NCBI GenBank assembly: GCA_023846275.1
Contig: JAIUJO010000184.1
Location: 434,001 to 498,000, forward strand
Direction: 5' to 3'
Length of the DNA stretch: 64,000 bases
Origin: Vanilla planifolia
Taxonomy: Eukaryota > Streptophyta > Magnoliopsida > Asparagales > Orchidaceae
The notes beneath the pieces were generated by a model. That model made no database searches. It saw only the letters and a program-made list of their open reading frames with translations, and had not been told where the DNA came from. Shown here in pieces: positions 37,690 through 49,570 of the stretch. The translations under genes and the position numbers were made by a program. Each line of letters starts with the position of its first letter. Positions within the stretch are counted from its first letter, which is position 1.

Positions 37690-38660
37690 AAAAAATATAT
37701 CCCCAAGTAGTGATGGCATCTCGATAGAGTATGTGCATGGATATTGTATATTACCCAGGTCCTTACTGTCACAACTATAAAAACTTTTTTGATGATAAAT
37801 GTATGGCCAAAAGATAGAAAACGATGTTGATTATTCCTACTCCTAAAGCATAGGGTGCTTTTAAGCCTAAATAGTTTAGAGCCATCAGTCTTTCTAATAT
37901 TATATGCAAATTTTTAGCTAAACTTTTTGATTGAAGGTGGTTTTTTAAAATTGTTGTGAGAAAAAAAAATTATTTTATTCCATTTCACGTCATAGGAGAT
38001 GACAACCCATATGAACTCATCTACTTCCAAAGAGAGGCTCATGGCACTAAAGTTGGACATCGATTAGGCATATAATAAGGTCAATTAGAAATTTGTGGTT
38101 AATATGTTAAACCATTTATGATTTTTGAATATTTGGTGTGAAGGGGATGAGGCATATATCACTATAACAAGATTTGAGATTATGTTGAATGGACTTTTCA
38201 TTGATTGAAGCTACTAGGGATCTTAGACTAAGATGACCATTATCACCATACCTTTTTACAATTATATAAGAAAATATCATTTGGTGTATTAAGCACCAAG
38301 TGGATCTTACCATCATTGTTCAGATCATGATTGGCACTTCTTCACGTATGATTATTCAACTTATTTATGATTATGACATGTTGATCTACACACCAGCAAC
38401 GTGTGCTATAGCATGGACCATTTAGGAGATTATGAATTAGTACAAGCAAGTCTCTTACAAAGGGGTCAATCTTAACAAGTCTTGAGTATTGTTTAGCAAG
38501 GGAATAGATCATAAGAGTAGGAAGATAATAGTAGAAAAGTTACAAATGAACAAGACTTCTTAATTGAGATATAAAGCCATACTTATTGAAGCAACACAAA
38601 TTTAGAAAATAAGACCTCAAATTTCGTATTGATTGAGTTGAAAATTGTACTTCATGATGG
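37690..38660 (+). pseudogene. LINE copy A reverse transcriptase remnant
   Basis: A DGISIEYVHGYWILPRS-like block (about 37708) is the GPDG region. A FKPK..RAISLSNIICKFLAKL-like block (about 37861-37925) follows, then MTTHMNSSTSKERLMALKLD with a conserved KLD (about 37998-38060), and an ARFEIMLNGLFI-like block near 38170. The active site reads Y-D-Y-D at 38366-38377 (usual form YADD), followed by LIYTPATC. A TNEQDFLIEI-like block near 38546 belongs to the thumb. Its domains and their order are complete, but it is dead. Confidence 0.87.
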
Positions 38661-39159
38661 AGGATTAGGTCTTTTTTTGGTCTCTATGGGTTCATGTGTT
38701 GAAGTCCAAGTATTGTATGACAAAAAAAAATTCTATAAGCAATGTGGGGCTTTGCATATATGCAAGCTACTTTGTAGTGTGGCATCTTGAACAAGTGAGA
38801 ATATAGTTTGGCAAATTATTAAGGGTAAGAAAGTTTCATTCTTTTTCAATAGTGTACTTAGCTTTCTTTTCTATTCTTTGTCACCTAGCTATATAACCAG
38901 GGACATGAAACATCTAATTCAAGCTAAAGCATGTGTTAAGCAGCACAATAAATGGAACTAAGTTAAGATACAAAATCTATTATCATCTTCTTTTGTGTTT
39001 TGGATTATAGATTCCTCATAAGACAAATCAATTAATAGAGATGTATTGTATTTTAATGAACGTGATGACAAGATGTTAGAATAAAAAATTATTTATAACA
39101 ACAAGTACATCAGGCATAGTTTCATAGTAGACGATGCTACATGGATTTGGAAATTGAAG

Positions 39160-40060
39160 CAACAACCTTGGGTGAGCATGTTTGGAAATTGAAGTTCCCA
39201 CTATCTCTTAGAAGTGTGCAAGAGGCACTGAGATGTAGGTGCTCTGTCCATGTGGTTGTACAATGGAAGAGGATGTGATGCACTACTTTTGGGAATAACT
39301 AACAAGCTCATTATTGAAGGGACTAAAAGCATGGTTTTTAAATCCTTAAATGTGTTACCAAATTAGATGGTAGTCAATATTTATGTCGCAAGTCCAACAT
39401 AAGGAGTTAATTTGTTGCTTTAATGTTATATCGTCTTTGGATAAATAAACATTTATAAGCACATGCGAGTAAGGTGCTTAGTCTTGATTTACTTCAAGTG
39501 AGTATACATTTTGCTATTGCTACTATTACTACATGTTCCCTTCTCTAAGGCAATCTAGTAAGAGTTTTTGTGGCCCTTAAGGGCTATTTGTAAACTTTTA
39601 TTGAACTCCTCTAATAACGGGTTAAGCTCAAATGAAACATAGCTATGCAAGACAATCATAATGATGGAATTCATATAGTTATCAGGATGACTTGGGTTGG
39701 CTGATCACTATGGTTAGCAAAATATGGATTTTAAGATGTACATATACCATGGAAAATATTGCTTTTCTTGATGCTATGAAGGTCCTTGAACACTACTTCC
39801 TAATATTCATGTAGCAAAGATCAAATCAGACTCTACAATAGTTATTACTAATGTGAGATGACTACTTAAGTCAATTTCATGTAGGAGAACCTACAAAAGT
39901 ACTATTAATTTGTGAAGGGTATGCTATCCTTCAAACATTCCATGTATTGCATCAAAGAAATTCTACTATCTATTGGGCTATGCATCATGCTCTTTTGTAT
40001 GATTTTATGTGGGATTGGGGAATACCCCATCCTAAACTACTTCATTGTTGTCCTTCTATT
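39160..40060 (+). pseudogene. LINE copy A zinc-finger and RNase H remnant
   Basis: After the thumb comes a short Cys-rich block (RCxCPCGC-like, about 39235, then EDVMHYFW), the reverse-transcriptase-associated zinc finger of plant LINEs. About 400 bp on, a DLGWLITMVSKIWILRCTYT-like stretch (about 39690), ENIAFLDAMKVLEHY (about 39752), and a KIKSDSTIVITNV-like stretch (about 39817) are the RNase H fold blocks. This layout is typical of plant L1-type elements that carry their own RNase H. Confidence 0.75.
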
Positions 40061-40899
40061 TTCTAATTTCATGTATGAGCCATTGTAAGTAGGGAATATC
40101 GTAGGCTTCGACCATTTGTTTACCAAGGAACCCAAAGAGTTTTGCAAAGGAAGGTAGCGATGTTTGAGACATGAATTTGGTAAACGGTGACATACGAATG
40201 GGTGGAAGGAATGGTTAGTGTGGGAAGAAGAGGAGAACTATGGTGGATGGAGTTGGTGGAACTGGAGCTTTGGCTAACTTTGGTTCTAACCAGTGATGAT
40301 AGCTCACTAGAAGGTTAATTTTTGCATCATGGTGTTTTCTTCTATTTTCAAAGAATTCTACAATGGACCTAGAATTCATAATCCTCTAATTACATATGGA
40401 GTTGTGGTTATCAATTATGGGAACAAAATCCTATAAGATTACAAAAAATCCAAAGGGAAGCTTGGTGCAATTATCTAATCACAGATGACTAGTGTTGATA
40501 TTTAGAAGCCAGTCAGTGATGGCTCAGTACAAAAATGCACCAGGATGAACATTCTAAATTCAGTGATTGTCATACAATTTGAGCTACATTAAACATTGGT
40601 AGTAGAATTTAAGGAACTATAAGAAAGAATGTAGAGCCATTAATGGAAGCGTCACTGTTAAATTAGGCTTACAAGATTGAGAATTAGTATGAGGATGATA
40701 AGGGTGCTTTTTGTAGGACTGTATGGTGCATTAATAGCAAGTTGCATAGGGAATTAAAGAATGATGGGAGGAGGAAAAACAAAACTCACTGAATAGTGAA
40801 GTTTGTTTGAATGAACATATTGAATTATGAATCCCCTTGTAAGAGAAGTCTTTTTGTCTCAAAGGTGCTAAGGTGGGTGATTTATATGGTTAACATAAG

Positions 40900-41740
40900 G
40901 TGAATGTGGAAATGTTGTAGTGGCTTTAGAATACAATTCTCTGAATGGCAAACATGGTTCACTTAGCCCATTTAGGGTCAGCTTTGAAAAGGCTCTTACT
41001 CTATGGAGAATGAATATTATTAATTTTACATTAATAGGAGGTCCCCCGTTAACTACTTCGACAGACAAACCAATTTGGATGTTAAGTTGCTGTTATTAAC
41101 GGATGCCTCATTCATAAAAAATGGTGAAATAAATTTAATTAGTGATGCATGTGAATGATGAATTTTTTACCATCAATTTGACCTATTGCATAGAGTGTAT
41201 AGTGGTCATTGTCATTTGAATGGATAGCTAGAATACTACAGCATAGGTGAAGCCATTTGAGAGTATTTTGAGTCTTAGTGTTGATGGCTAGATGCTTTTT
41301 TTTGCTCTTTGAGTTGGCTACAAATCGAGATTTTGTCTTGTTGGGAGGACCATAGTAGGCTGCTATTGTTATATTAGGGTTAGGCACATAAACACCTAAA
41401 TTTAATCCTAATACTTCAGTGACTATGTGTGCTCCAGTCTAAATTCATTTTTAGCACTCCCACTCATGTATTAAGAAATAGAAAATATATTATGAATTGA
41501 CAAAGCCATAGAGCATCCTATTTTGATCAATGGCTAGATGGTAGACATGCAAAGGCCATTTTTTGCTAAGTGTGTGTTTGAATGGACCTCTAAAAACTAC
41601 TTAGTGAGAATATGTATTAATGTACCCTTGATTCGATCTTTTAAGTGGTTTGAGTATTACGGATTACCTACTATTTGGTTCATGTGTGGCGAGATTGGAC
41701 ATGCTCTAGATCATGTAAACAAAGTGAATTAATACTCACT
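40900..41740 (+). pseudogene. LINE copy B ORF1 remnant with zinc knuckle
   Basis: The right half is the best-preserved ORF1 in the array. From 41432 the frame reads like a plant LINE ORF1 of the DUF4283 type (APVWI-like, LALPLMY-like), and an open frame of 64 codons (41538-41732) carries the rest: FAKCVFEWTSKNYLVRICIN, then YYGLPTIWFMCGEIGHALDH. The knuckle has C-G-E-I-G-H; the first Cys is now Trp-Phe-Met-flanked and the last Cys is lost. Such proteins coat LINE RNA. The N-terminal half is worn, and its - strand frames (40868-41068, 41139-41387) are shadows. Confidence 0.8.
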
Positions 41741-43189
41741 ACTAGAACCATTGAGTGTTCTTGTCCTTTAAATACAAGACCTCATCAAGATAAAAATGAA
41801 GGTGATTATTTTTGAAGTAAGTTAGTATAGAGAATCATGACGAGAAGACAAAAGGACTTGGACCTTGGATGTAATCCAACCAAGGAAAAGGAGACTAATT
41901 GTAGCAACACACTAGAGGAGAACTATAATATTAAAGATGAAAGTAGGATCTAGCAAAACTATATAAATATGAAAATATGATGCAAGTAAAGTGAAGGGGC
42001 CTACACTAACAAATATAGACACGATGATGGTACTTTTGAGTACAAATGGGTATGAAAGAAAAGAATTCAAAGAGATTCTTTACATTTTACTAATTAAAAA
42101 CATAGTTAGGAAAGTCCTATTGATTCCTTATATACTCAGTCAAAGAATTTGGAGAAGCATGTGGATTTCTCATTCAAGTTTAGTCCATCCATTATAGTGG
42201 TCCCTCTTGATGTCTAGAAAAATGGCAAAGGCATAGTTGATTAATTTTTGTAAAGCTAATGAGAAGAAATGAATAAAGCGAGGGGGAACTTGTAGGTAAT
42301 TTTGAAAATAAAAAAAGAAATGGTGGTTTCAAGGTTGGTGTATGTAAGACTAAGCAGAGCATTGAGTTAGTGGCTTTACTTCACCATGAAAGTCAACAAA
42401 TGACCATATGGCTATGCTATTATTGAGATCTCTTTCAAAGTACATTTTTTAATACATATTGTTTTACCTTCATGTGTAAAGAGGTTATTGTGCTTAGAGT
42501 ATATAAGGAAAAAGAGGGTATTTGCATTGTATCATTGAATGTATAGAGCTTACATGTCATAGTTTCTAGTATATTTGGCTACTTATATTTGGGTTATTTT
42601 GTTGGTTGAGGATCAGGATAAGGACAAATATTGCTATAGCTATGAGAAGTGAGGAGGCAAGATTCATTGTGCACTACCTATCATATTTTACTACTTTACA
42701 AATTTCTTTACCATCTTTAATAGGTAGGCTTTAAACAAGCAATAAAGTGGAAATTTTATTCTTGGGGCTATGTTATATGATGGATGGTTTGAGGAACTAT
42801 AAGCTATTTTGGATTTTAACATATGTATTCATCATAGTTGCTATGGATATGTCAATCAACATGGCTTACTACTATTATATAGATTATTATAATCACTTTT
42901 GATATAATAACAACTCCAACTTGCCCTACATGGCACAAAAAATAAGTCATTAGAATGTTTATTATGCTTTAAAGAAATTTTTTTGCTGCAATCCACTACA
43001 TCAAGTGCCAACTAAAAGTTATGGTTTAGTAGCCTTGAGAAATAACTTCATATGGCACACTTTAAATTATGTCATAATGCTTATAAGGGAGTGAGGTCTT
43101 TCCTCAACTTGGACTCTTGGTTATCTAAGTCTATTGAGTATGTTATCACAAGTATTAGAATTAATAAGGAATAGATTCATCGCTTCGTT

Positions 43190-43500
43190 TAAAAAATTTG
43201 GTAGTCATGCAAAATGGTAACAGAATAACCTTATCTGCTATAGTATGATTTGTAGGGTATGAAAGGAGATTGGTTTAGGAGGATCTCATCGTGGTATTTT
43301 GAATCTATTATTGAGGAGATGCTACTTTATTTGTTTAGCTACTATAGGTAGTATAATTTCAATCATATGTGCCATTCTTATCAAAACATCAATTATTCGA
43401 CACCCTAAATTTGGAATGTCTTGGTCAACCACTTTTCTTTTTGACTCACTATTGTGCAAGGTGGAAAGTAAAGGGCTTTTCAAAATGCTGTAACAAGATT
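43190..43500 (+). pseudogene. LINE copy B conserved linker (RRISS block)
   Basis: The frame reads R-D-W-F-R-R-I-S-S-W-Y-F-E-S-I-I-E near 43265-43315 and lines up with a related block in copy C near 50996 (L-L-R-R-I-S-S-N-Y-V-E-I-I-T-K). A weaker R-R-R-T-S form occurs twice before the endonuclease of copy D and once in copy A near 35473. The block lies between ORF1 and the endonuclease. I recognise no domain; recurrence across copies suggests it was once coding. Confidence 0.55.
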
Positions 43501-44029
43501 GGGCACTAACATTTAACATCTCTTTTATTTGTGGAAATGGGATGCTTTGTAATAAGGTACAAGGATAGATGTAGCTATGAAAATAATGTAACAGTGGGCA
43601 CAAATAAGTAGTTCAAAAGTTGTAGGTACATTCATAGAAAATGGAATATTGGGCTCTCCATCATGTTATATAGATCTAATCTAGTCATAAAGATGATCTA
43701 GATGTAGCATTATTGGGCTATTGCTGTGGGTAGCTACTACATCAAATGGTTTTCAATGTATTACTTGATTACTGATGGCATGCAATGCTCATATGTTGCG
43801 TTTATTTGACATTTTGCACATAGGTAGCTAGGTTAAAGGCTTATTAATAATAAACTTCAACCTCCTAGGTTGGGAGACCTTATGATATCTAAATTAGGTG
43901 ATCAATTTCACGAATCAACTCAATTCTTCATGATGTTGTGGAATCGTTGTGCCTAAAAAATGTAGATTTGGCATGCTTAAGGTGTACAATAGTGGCAATA
44001 CATATGCCCAAGGGCAATGTGTTTTTTCT

Positions 44030-44730
44030 ATGATTTCATTAGTAGTGTGGAATATCCAGGGGATTAAAGCAGCAAAATATTATGGGTACTTGCAACATTT
44101 GGTAAAAGAAAATAGGCTCTTCATTATTCCTTTATTTGAAATTCGTGTAGAGACCTTTAATAAGCATGACGTAGATTGACTTTTGGGTAGAAATTGGAAC
44201 TACTTAGTTTGATCTTTGATTAAGCTATCTGGGAGCTTTATAATATCATGAAGGAATTGGGTCAAGCTTAAGAATGTGGATTACTCCTTACAGATGGTTA
44301 CCATCTAGGTGAGATCTGGCAGTATTGTGTTATGTATGCAACAATAGAATACAAGACCACCAATCACAATGGTACCAAATCAATGATACTGCAAAGCTTA
44401 GTGGACTATTACTTGTTATAAGGCACATCAATTCTTTATATGCAAAGTCAGCCAAAAAAAGTTTGAAAAAATATTTAGTAGTAATTAGGCACAGTATGAG
44501 TTCTACAACATTATTCATGATTTGGATCTAACTAGAATGGGTTTTATTGCGAATTTGTTTACTTTGTGCAAAAATAAGGTGGGGAATGTCAAGGTTTATG
44601 AAAGATTGGATAGAATTTTCCTAAATATTGACTATACATAAGGCGTTTGAGTACCAGTGTTAGACAGCCTCCTAACATCTGCTAGAACAACTGCCCATTT
44701 ATTGTATAACTTAGACAATCATTATTCGAT
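44030..44730 (+). pseudogene. LINE copy B endonuclease remnant
   Basis: Starts M-I-S-L-V-V-W-N-I-Q-G-I-K at 44030, a textbook opening for a LINE endonuclease, inside an open frame that runs to 44179 and includes the catalytic-Glu region as PLFEIRVETF (usually LLET). It continues past a stop with LLGRNWNYLV. The GDFNE block is not recognisable here. A HDLDLTRMGFIANLFTLCKN-like block (about 44517) and YERLDRIFLNIDYT (about 44599-44640) close the domain. Confidence 0.85.
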
Positions 44731-45269
44731 AAACTGAAAGAAGAATCCAATTTAAAAATATCAATTTATTCTTATCCCAATGAACTAAGGTAGTGAATGT
44801 ATCCAAAAAAAGTACTATTAGAAGAAACTCTATAGACTATCTATCCACAAATTTAGCAAAGCTTTAACAACACTAAAGAAATAGAGTGTAATATAATATG
44901 CTAAAATTCTTATTAATCCAATTGCTTCAACTTAAGCAAAATACAAAGGATTTAACTGAACTGGAACATTAACTTTTGGAGCAAAGTATTGTTTCATATC
45001 ACACTACCATGGCTTTGGAAGAAGCATGATGGTGGCAACATGCCAAGCATAACTAGGCCACCTTTAAGGACTTGATCATGCATTGTTTCCAAGTGGTGAC
45101 TACTTCTACTTATTGGAAAAATCATATGCTCCAACTTAAAAATGATATAGGGGAACCTATGACCTCCTCAACTTAGATTAAATACTTTTTGATTCAACTA
45201 TTCAACAAGAAGTGACGTAGCCATGTGTAGCATGAGCCTCCTCTACCCTTCCAATCTTTGAGAAATATT

Positions 45270-46210
45270 AATAGTGAGCAAGTGACCACACTCATGGCTC
45301 TAAATAGTGATGATGTGATCAGAATTGCAATAGTGCCCATCAAAGGAAATAAATCCCATAGTGTAGATGGCATTCTCACACAAGTGAACTTATTACAACA
45401 ATGAAATAATTCTTTAAAGATAGTTTTATGTCCAATCTTTGGAATGATGCATTATTCATTCTCCTTCTTAGAATTCACAGAGCATCCAAAATTAAGAAAT
45501 TCAAGCCCATTAGGCTATAAAATATGACTTATAAAATAGTGACCAAAATTTATGTGGTTAGATTAAAGGCGGTGTTTCATGATATCATTGCTAAGGAACA
45601 AGTTACTTTTGTGCTAGGTTGTGCTTTATCTGATAATATCTTTTTGACGTAAGAAGTGGCTAACCATTTTCGTGATTCTGCTTTGAAATATGGTTTGATA
45701 GAGATAGAGTTAGAAATGAACTAAGGTTATGAGAAGGTAAACTAGGAAATTATGCTAGATATGTTAAAGTATTTATGATTCCCTACTCTTTGGTGTGATT
45801 TAATTGAGGATTATATCATGGCACAAAGATTTTGAATTATTTTTATCAATATTTGTTTGCAATGGATTGAAGCAAATAGGGCTCTTAAATAATGTTGTTC
45901 GCTCTAGCCTTATCTATTTGCTAATGTGTTTGAGTATCTCTCATGGTTTTATTAAGTACCAGCTTGATATTGTTGCACCAATTAGGATCATGAGTAACCC
46001 TTCCTTTAGTATGATTACACACCATCTATATGCTAATGACATCATGATTTATACATGTACAAATTGTTCTCTAGTAAGGACCATCTAACATATTATGGAG
46101 AAATATGGGTATCACTCAGTTAAGTTGATAATTCTTAACAAATCCTTCGCATTATTTCGCTAGGATATGAAACATCAACATGGTATTTAATTGAAATATC
46201 TGGGCATATC
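45270..46210 (+). pseudogene. LINE copy B reverse transcriptase remnant
   Basis: Begins near a DDVIRIAIVPIKGNKSHSVD-like block (about 45308-45370) equivalent to the region before the GPDG box. A 94-codon open frame (45804-46088) covers the fingers and palm up to the active site, which reads H-H-L-Y-A-N-D-I-M-I-Y-T; the YADD box is Y-A-N-D at 46029-46040, with the first catalytic Asp now Asn. Upstream blocks are more worn than in copies A and D. Confidence 0.85.
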
Positions 46211-47279
46211 AATTGCAACAACTAAACTTCAGAGAAGATCTTAAATTACACTGTTAATCATATTGAAAACTATGTCAAAATGTATGATCTTGTCACTATC
46301 GATGATGGGTTGTATAGTTATGATAAACTTAGAGTTAATTACTTTTCTTTCTTATTAATACACAATCATTAATTATGAGTAGCATTTTTATATAGTTGGA
46401 GAAATTTTTGCATCATTATATATAGAGTAGTTCAAATGTTAGTTCCACATTACATTATGCCTACTAAAAACTAGCAACTTTTTCTAAGGAGTACGAGAGA
46501 CTTACAGTTTGTAGTTTATCCACTAACACTTAGTGTTGATTGCAAAACACTGTAGTATAGTTATCACTCAGGAATGCTATTTATAAGTTCAATCCCTTAG
46601 CTCCAAGTATGTTATAACAAGTAACACTTCTCATATGTTGTACGGTGCATCTCTTATATGTAAATTACTCAATATTGCAGCCCCTATACTACAAATAATA
46701 TGGTTTTGTCGATTGTTATGAGTCATTCAATTTCATTTGTTGGATAAATGGCTTGGGCATCCGTACTACTACTACTTATCCAACCATTCTTGCCATGGAG
46801 GTAGAGCAAGTATCATTTGTAGTAAAGTTAGTTAAAGTGCCTAGTGTGTGGGATCACCACAAGATTTTAATGTTATCTGCACCTGTGCTTCAACTAAATA
46901 AGGATATGCTATTGGACTTAAAGAATATTTATAGAAACATGTATACAAGCTAGAACCATTAACGAAGGTCACTTGGGTTTAAAAAGTGCAAGTGCACCCC
47001 TAGGTAAATATTTTCTAATGGAGATTAGTGTTAAATCTGATTCTGACTCACTCATAGCTTCATGAAAGGGCGATTGAGACATCGAAGCTTTGTCAATGAT
47101 ATTATAAGAATGAAGACATGCAACACTATTTGTAGGAGTGCCATTTTGCGAATGAGTTATTGTCTAATAGCTTCGTAAATGATTACTTCGAGCAAAAATG
47201 GATAAACTACAGAGACATCAATTTAATTTTTGAGCTTCATTGTTGGATGTCTGCGATCGTGTTGGTGGCTAAAGCATCT

Positions 47280-47980
47280 TAACAGATTTCTTTGGCTATT
47301 TTGTCATTATTCCTTTTTTGGCTTAATCAAAATCAATATGCACATGTAGACAAGGCACTCGATTTAGCTGTACTTCAATCGAACATTTGAATTGCTACTA
47401 TTGCTTTCTTCAACCCTCCAATCCCATTTAATGGAAGCTCTAATAGGTATGATAGGATACTTATTACCTCTTTTTGGACTCCATCAATGAGTTGAATTGA
47501 ATTAAATTATCACATAGATATACATGATGATTTTAATGGTAGAATCATTATTTTTATATGAGATGACATGGGTAGACCCTTTACTATTATAGGAAAAATA
47601 TTTGTTTTAGGTTTAGCTTTGATCATGGAGACTATTATTATTCTTAAAGAAATCGAACTTCTTCGATCATTACTTTTTAATGTGGAGATAATTGTGAATG
47701 AATCAGATTCTACTAGGACAATTGCTATAGCGAACTAGTTGCTTTTGTATATAAAAAATATACATTCCTATCATAGTGTTTTTGCATATTTTCATGTTGT
47801 GAACTCCTTCAAGGTGTCCCACATAATGCACAAGCAAAGAATGGTACAGATTGTGTCACTCATCAAGCACTTTTGTTTAATTTTATTTAAGACTAGGGAA
47901 GGCCCGTTCTTATACCACTTCAACTTTGTCCTTTTATTAATTTTGTTTTTCAACCTCCTTAAGAAGAGTATGTAATATTT
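47280..47980 (+). pseudogene. LINE copy B RNase H remnant
   Basis: The frame reads LLFLFWLNQNQYAHVDKALD near 47310, corresponding to ALWINKHLxAHA in copy A, followed by DDMGRPFTIIGKIFVLGLAL (about 47560) and VEIIVNESDSTRTIAIAN (about 47683-47738). The ESDS motif matches the KSDST of copy A and marks a conserved Asp of the RNase H fold. The 3' end runs to about 47980; copy C starts within 100 bp. No poly-A tail is visible. Confidence 0.75.
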
Positions 47981-48899
47981 TACCAATACTTTATCAAGCA
48001 ACATAACTACTTCCCCAAAACCCATAGAACAACTCCAGGTGGTGTTTATGGCATTGGAAGTTTTCTTCATGTATGGATTGGTGGATGGTGATGCGGGGTT
48101 GGGTGAACATCGTCATTGATGATGGAAGGTTTGGGGAGCATAATGGTAGTAGGAGGTGGAAGAACTAGGTAGTAGGGGAGAAGTGCTGGCAAAAGTTGGT
48201 CCTAATTGGCATTGGTAGCTAATTGGGAGGTGAGTTTCGGTATCTTAGTCTTTAACTTGAGTTTTGATGAATTCTAAAATGGACTTAGAATTAATTATCC
48301 TTTGAGTAAGTAATGAGTTGTAGCTATCGGTGGTGGAAACAATGTTTGTAAAGTTGTGAAACAAACAAAGGATAGCTTGGTACAAGAATCCACATAATGA
48401 ATGGCCTATGATGATGATCAAAACCATATAAGTGACACTACTAAGCCTACTAGTTCTAGTGTGAATATTCCAAATTATGGGATTTTTCTAATGGTCTGAG
48501 CTTTAGAGAGCAATGATAATGGATGTCTAAGAAGTATAAGGAAAAATTTAGTGCCATTAATGGTAAATGCAAAGACAAATAAGGTTTGTTGTGACAAGAA
48601 ACTGTCTATGGAAAATGAGGTTGCTACTTCATGGGTTGTATGGTGCATTAATAATAAAATTGTGCTAGGAATCAAGGTCATTATCAAAAGAGGAAAAACT
48701 AAATCCACTAGATAGTGAATTGGATTTGAATGAACATAATAAAGTATGTATAATTTTATAGGAGAAGTCTCTCCATCCTAAAGATGTTAATGAGGTGATT
48801 TATGTGATCATATGTAATGTGCTTATGAAAATGATATAGAGGTTAGGGAAGAAATCTATCATAATCACAAATAAAACTTACATAGCATGATTAAGGTTA

Positions 48900-49570
48900 G
48901 CTTTAAGGAGGCTCTTACAAAAGCGAGAATAAGCATTGTTAATACTGCTCTGATGAAAGGTCCCACTCAAATAGACCAACAAATTTATATGTCAAGATGG
49001 TGGCACAAAAAGATACCTTATTAATAATAAATGATGAAATATATCCATTGAGTGAGGTAATAGAGGTGGTGCCATTTGAGAGGATTTAAAATATTGAACA
49101 TGATCATTAGGGTTTCCTATATCAATTTTATTTTACTATAGATAGAGATTATGTTTATTTGGGAGTACTGTGATAGGTTCCTAATTTAGCTTTAGGGTTT
49201 GACATGTGATCACCTAAATATAAAACTAGTTCTATAGCAATCATGTGTGCTCCAATATGGATTCATGTTTTGGCACTCCCACTTCTGTATTAAGAAATGG
49301 AGAATATATTGTACAATACCCAAGATATATAGGAACTTATTTAGATCAACAACTAAATGATAGAAATACAAAGGTCAACCATTTCTAAGCTGTGTTTCAG
49401 AATGGACCTTCCAAAATTTTCAAAGGGTGTGAATTATTGATTAATGGACACTTAGATTAGTCTTTTCAATAGTTTGAATATGGGGGACTACCCACTACTT
49501 TCTTCAAATGTGGCAAGATAGGGCTTGCTTCTGGATCAAGTACACTTAGTGTGTTGGTACTCACTACTGC
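48900..49570 (+). pseudogene. LINE copy C ORF1 remnant
   Basis: The right half aligns with copy B: CAPIWIHVLALPLLY (about 49248-49293) equals the B block at about 41431, and an SLFNSLNMGDYPLLSS-like piece leads to a knuckle trace (tcaaatgtggcaagataggg, about 49504-49523; FKCGKIG in the frame kept by copy B). An earlier cttttgagg-like block near 48900 equals the start of the same region in copies A and B. Its frames are more broken than in B. Confidence 0.7.

Larger units (their letters stand above)
33480..40130 (+). mobile_element. Degenerate L1-type LINE, copy A
   Basis: First of four same-strand copies of one family. Its parts, in order: an ORF1 region (about 33640-35000), a repetitive linker (34880-35830), endonuclease (from 36389), RT (37690-38660), and zinc-finger plus RNase H (39160-40060). 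It ends where the start sequence of copy B begins, with no foreign DNA between them that I can see. It has stops throughout. The left limit is an estimate because the ORF1 start is worn. Confidence 0.8.
40131..48060 (+). mobile_element. Degenerate L1-type LINE, copy B (fullest copy)
   Basis: About 7.9 kb, with ORF1 including its zinc knuckle, the RRISS linker, endonuclease, RT, zinc finger and RNase H. It starts with a G-rich leader (gggaagaagaggagaactat near 40222), and the same leader (aggtggaagaactaggtagt near 48155) marks the start of copy C, so the length of the family unit can be read directly. No target-site duplication or poly-A tail is recognisable at either joint. Confidence 0.82.

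Noticed and set aside
43322..43603. 93-codon frame on the - strand
   Set aside because: It is the reverse of the LINE linker block read on the + strand and has no motif of its own.
48475..48708. 77-codon hydrophobic frame on the - strand as a membrane protein
   Set aside because: It is antisense to the ORF1 start of LINE copy C; leucine-rich content is a product of base composition.
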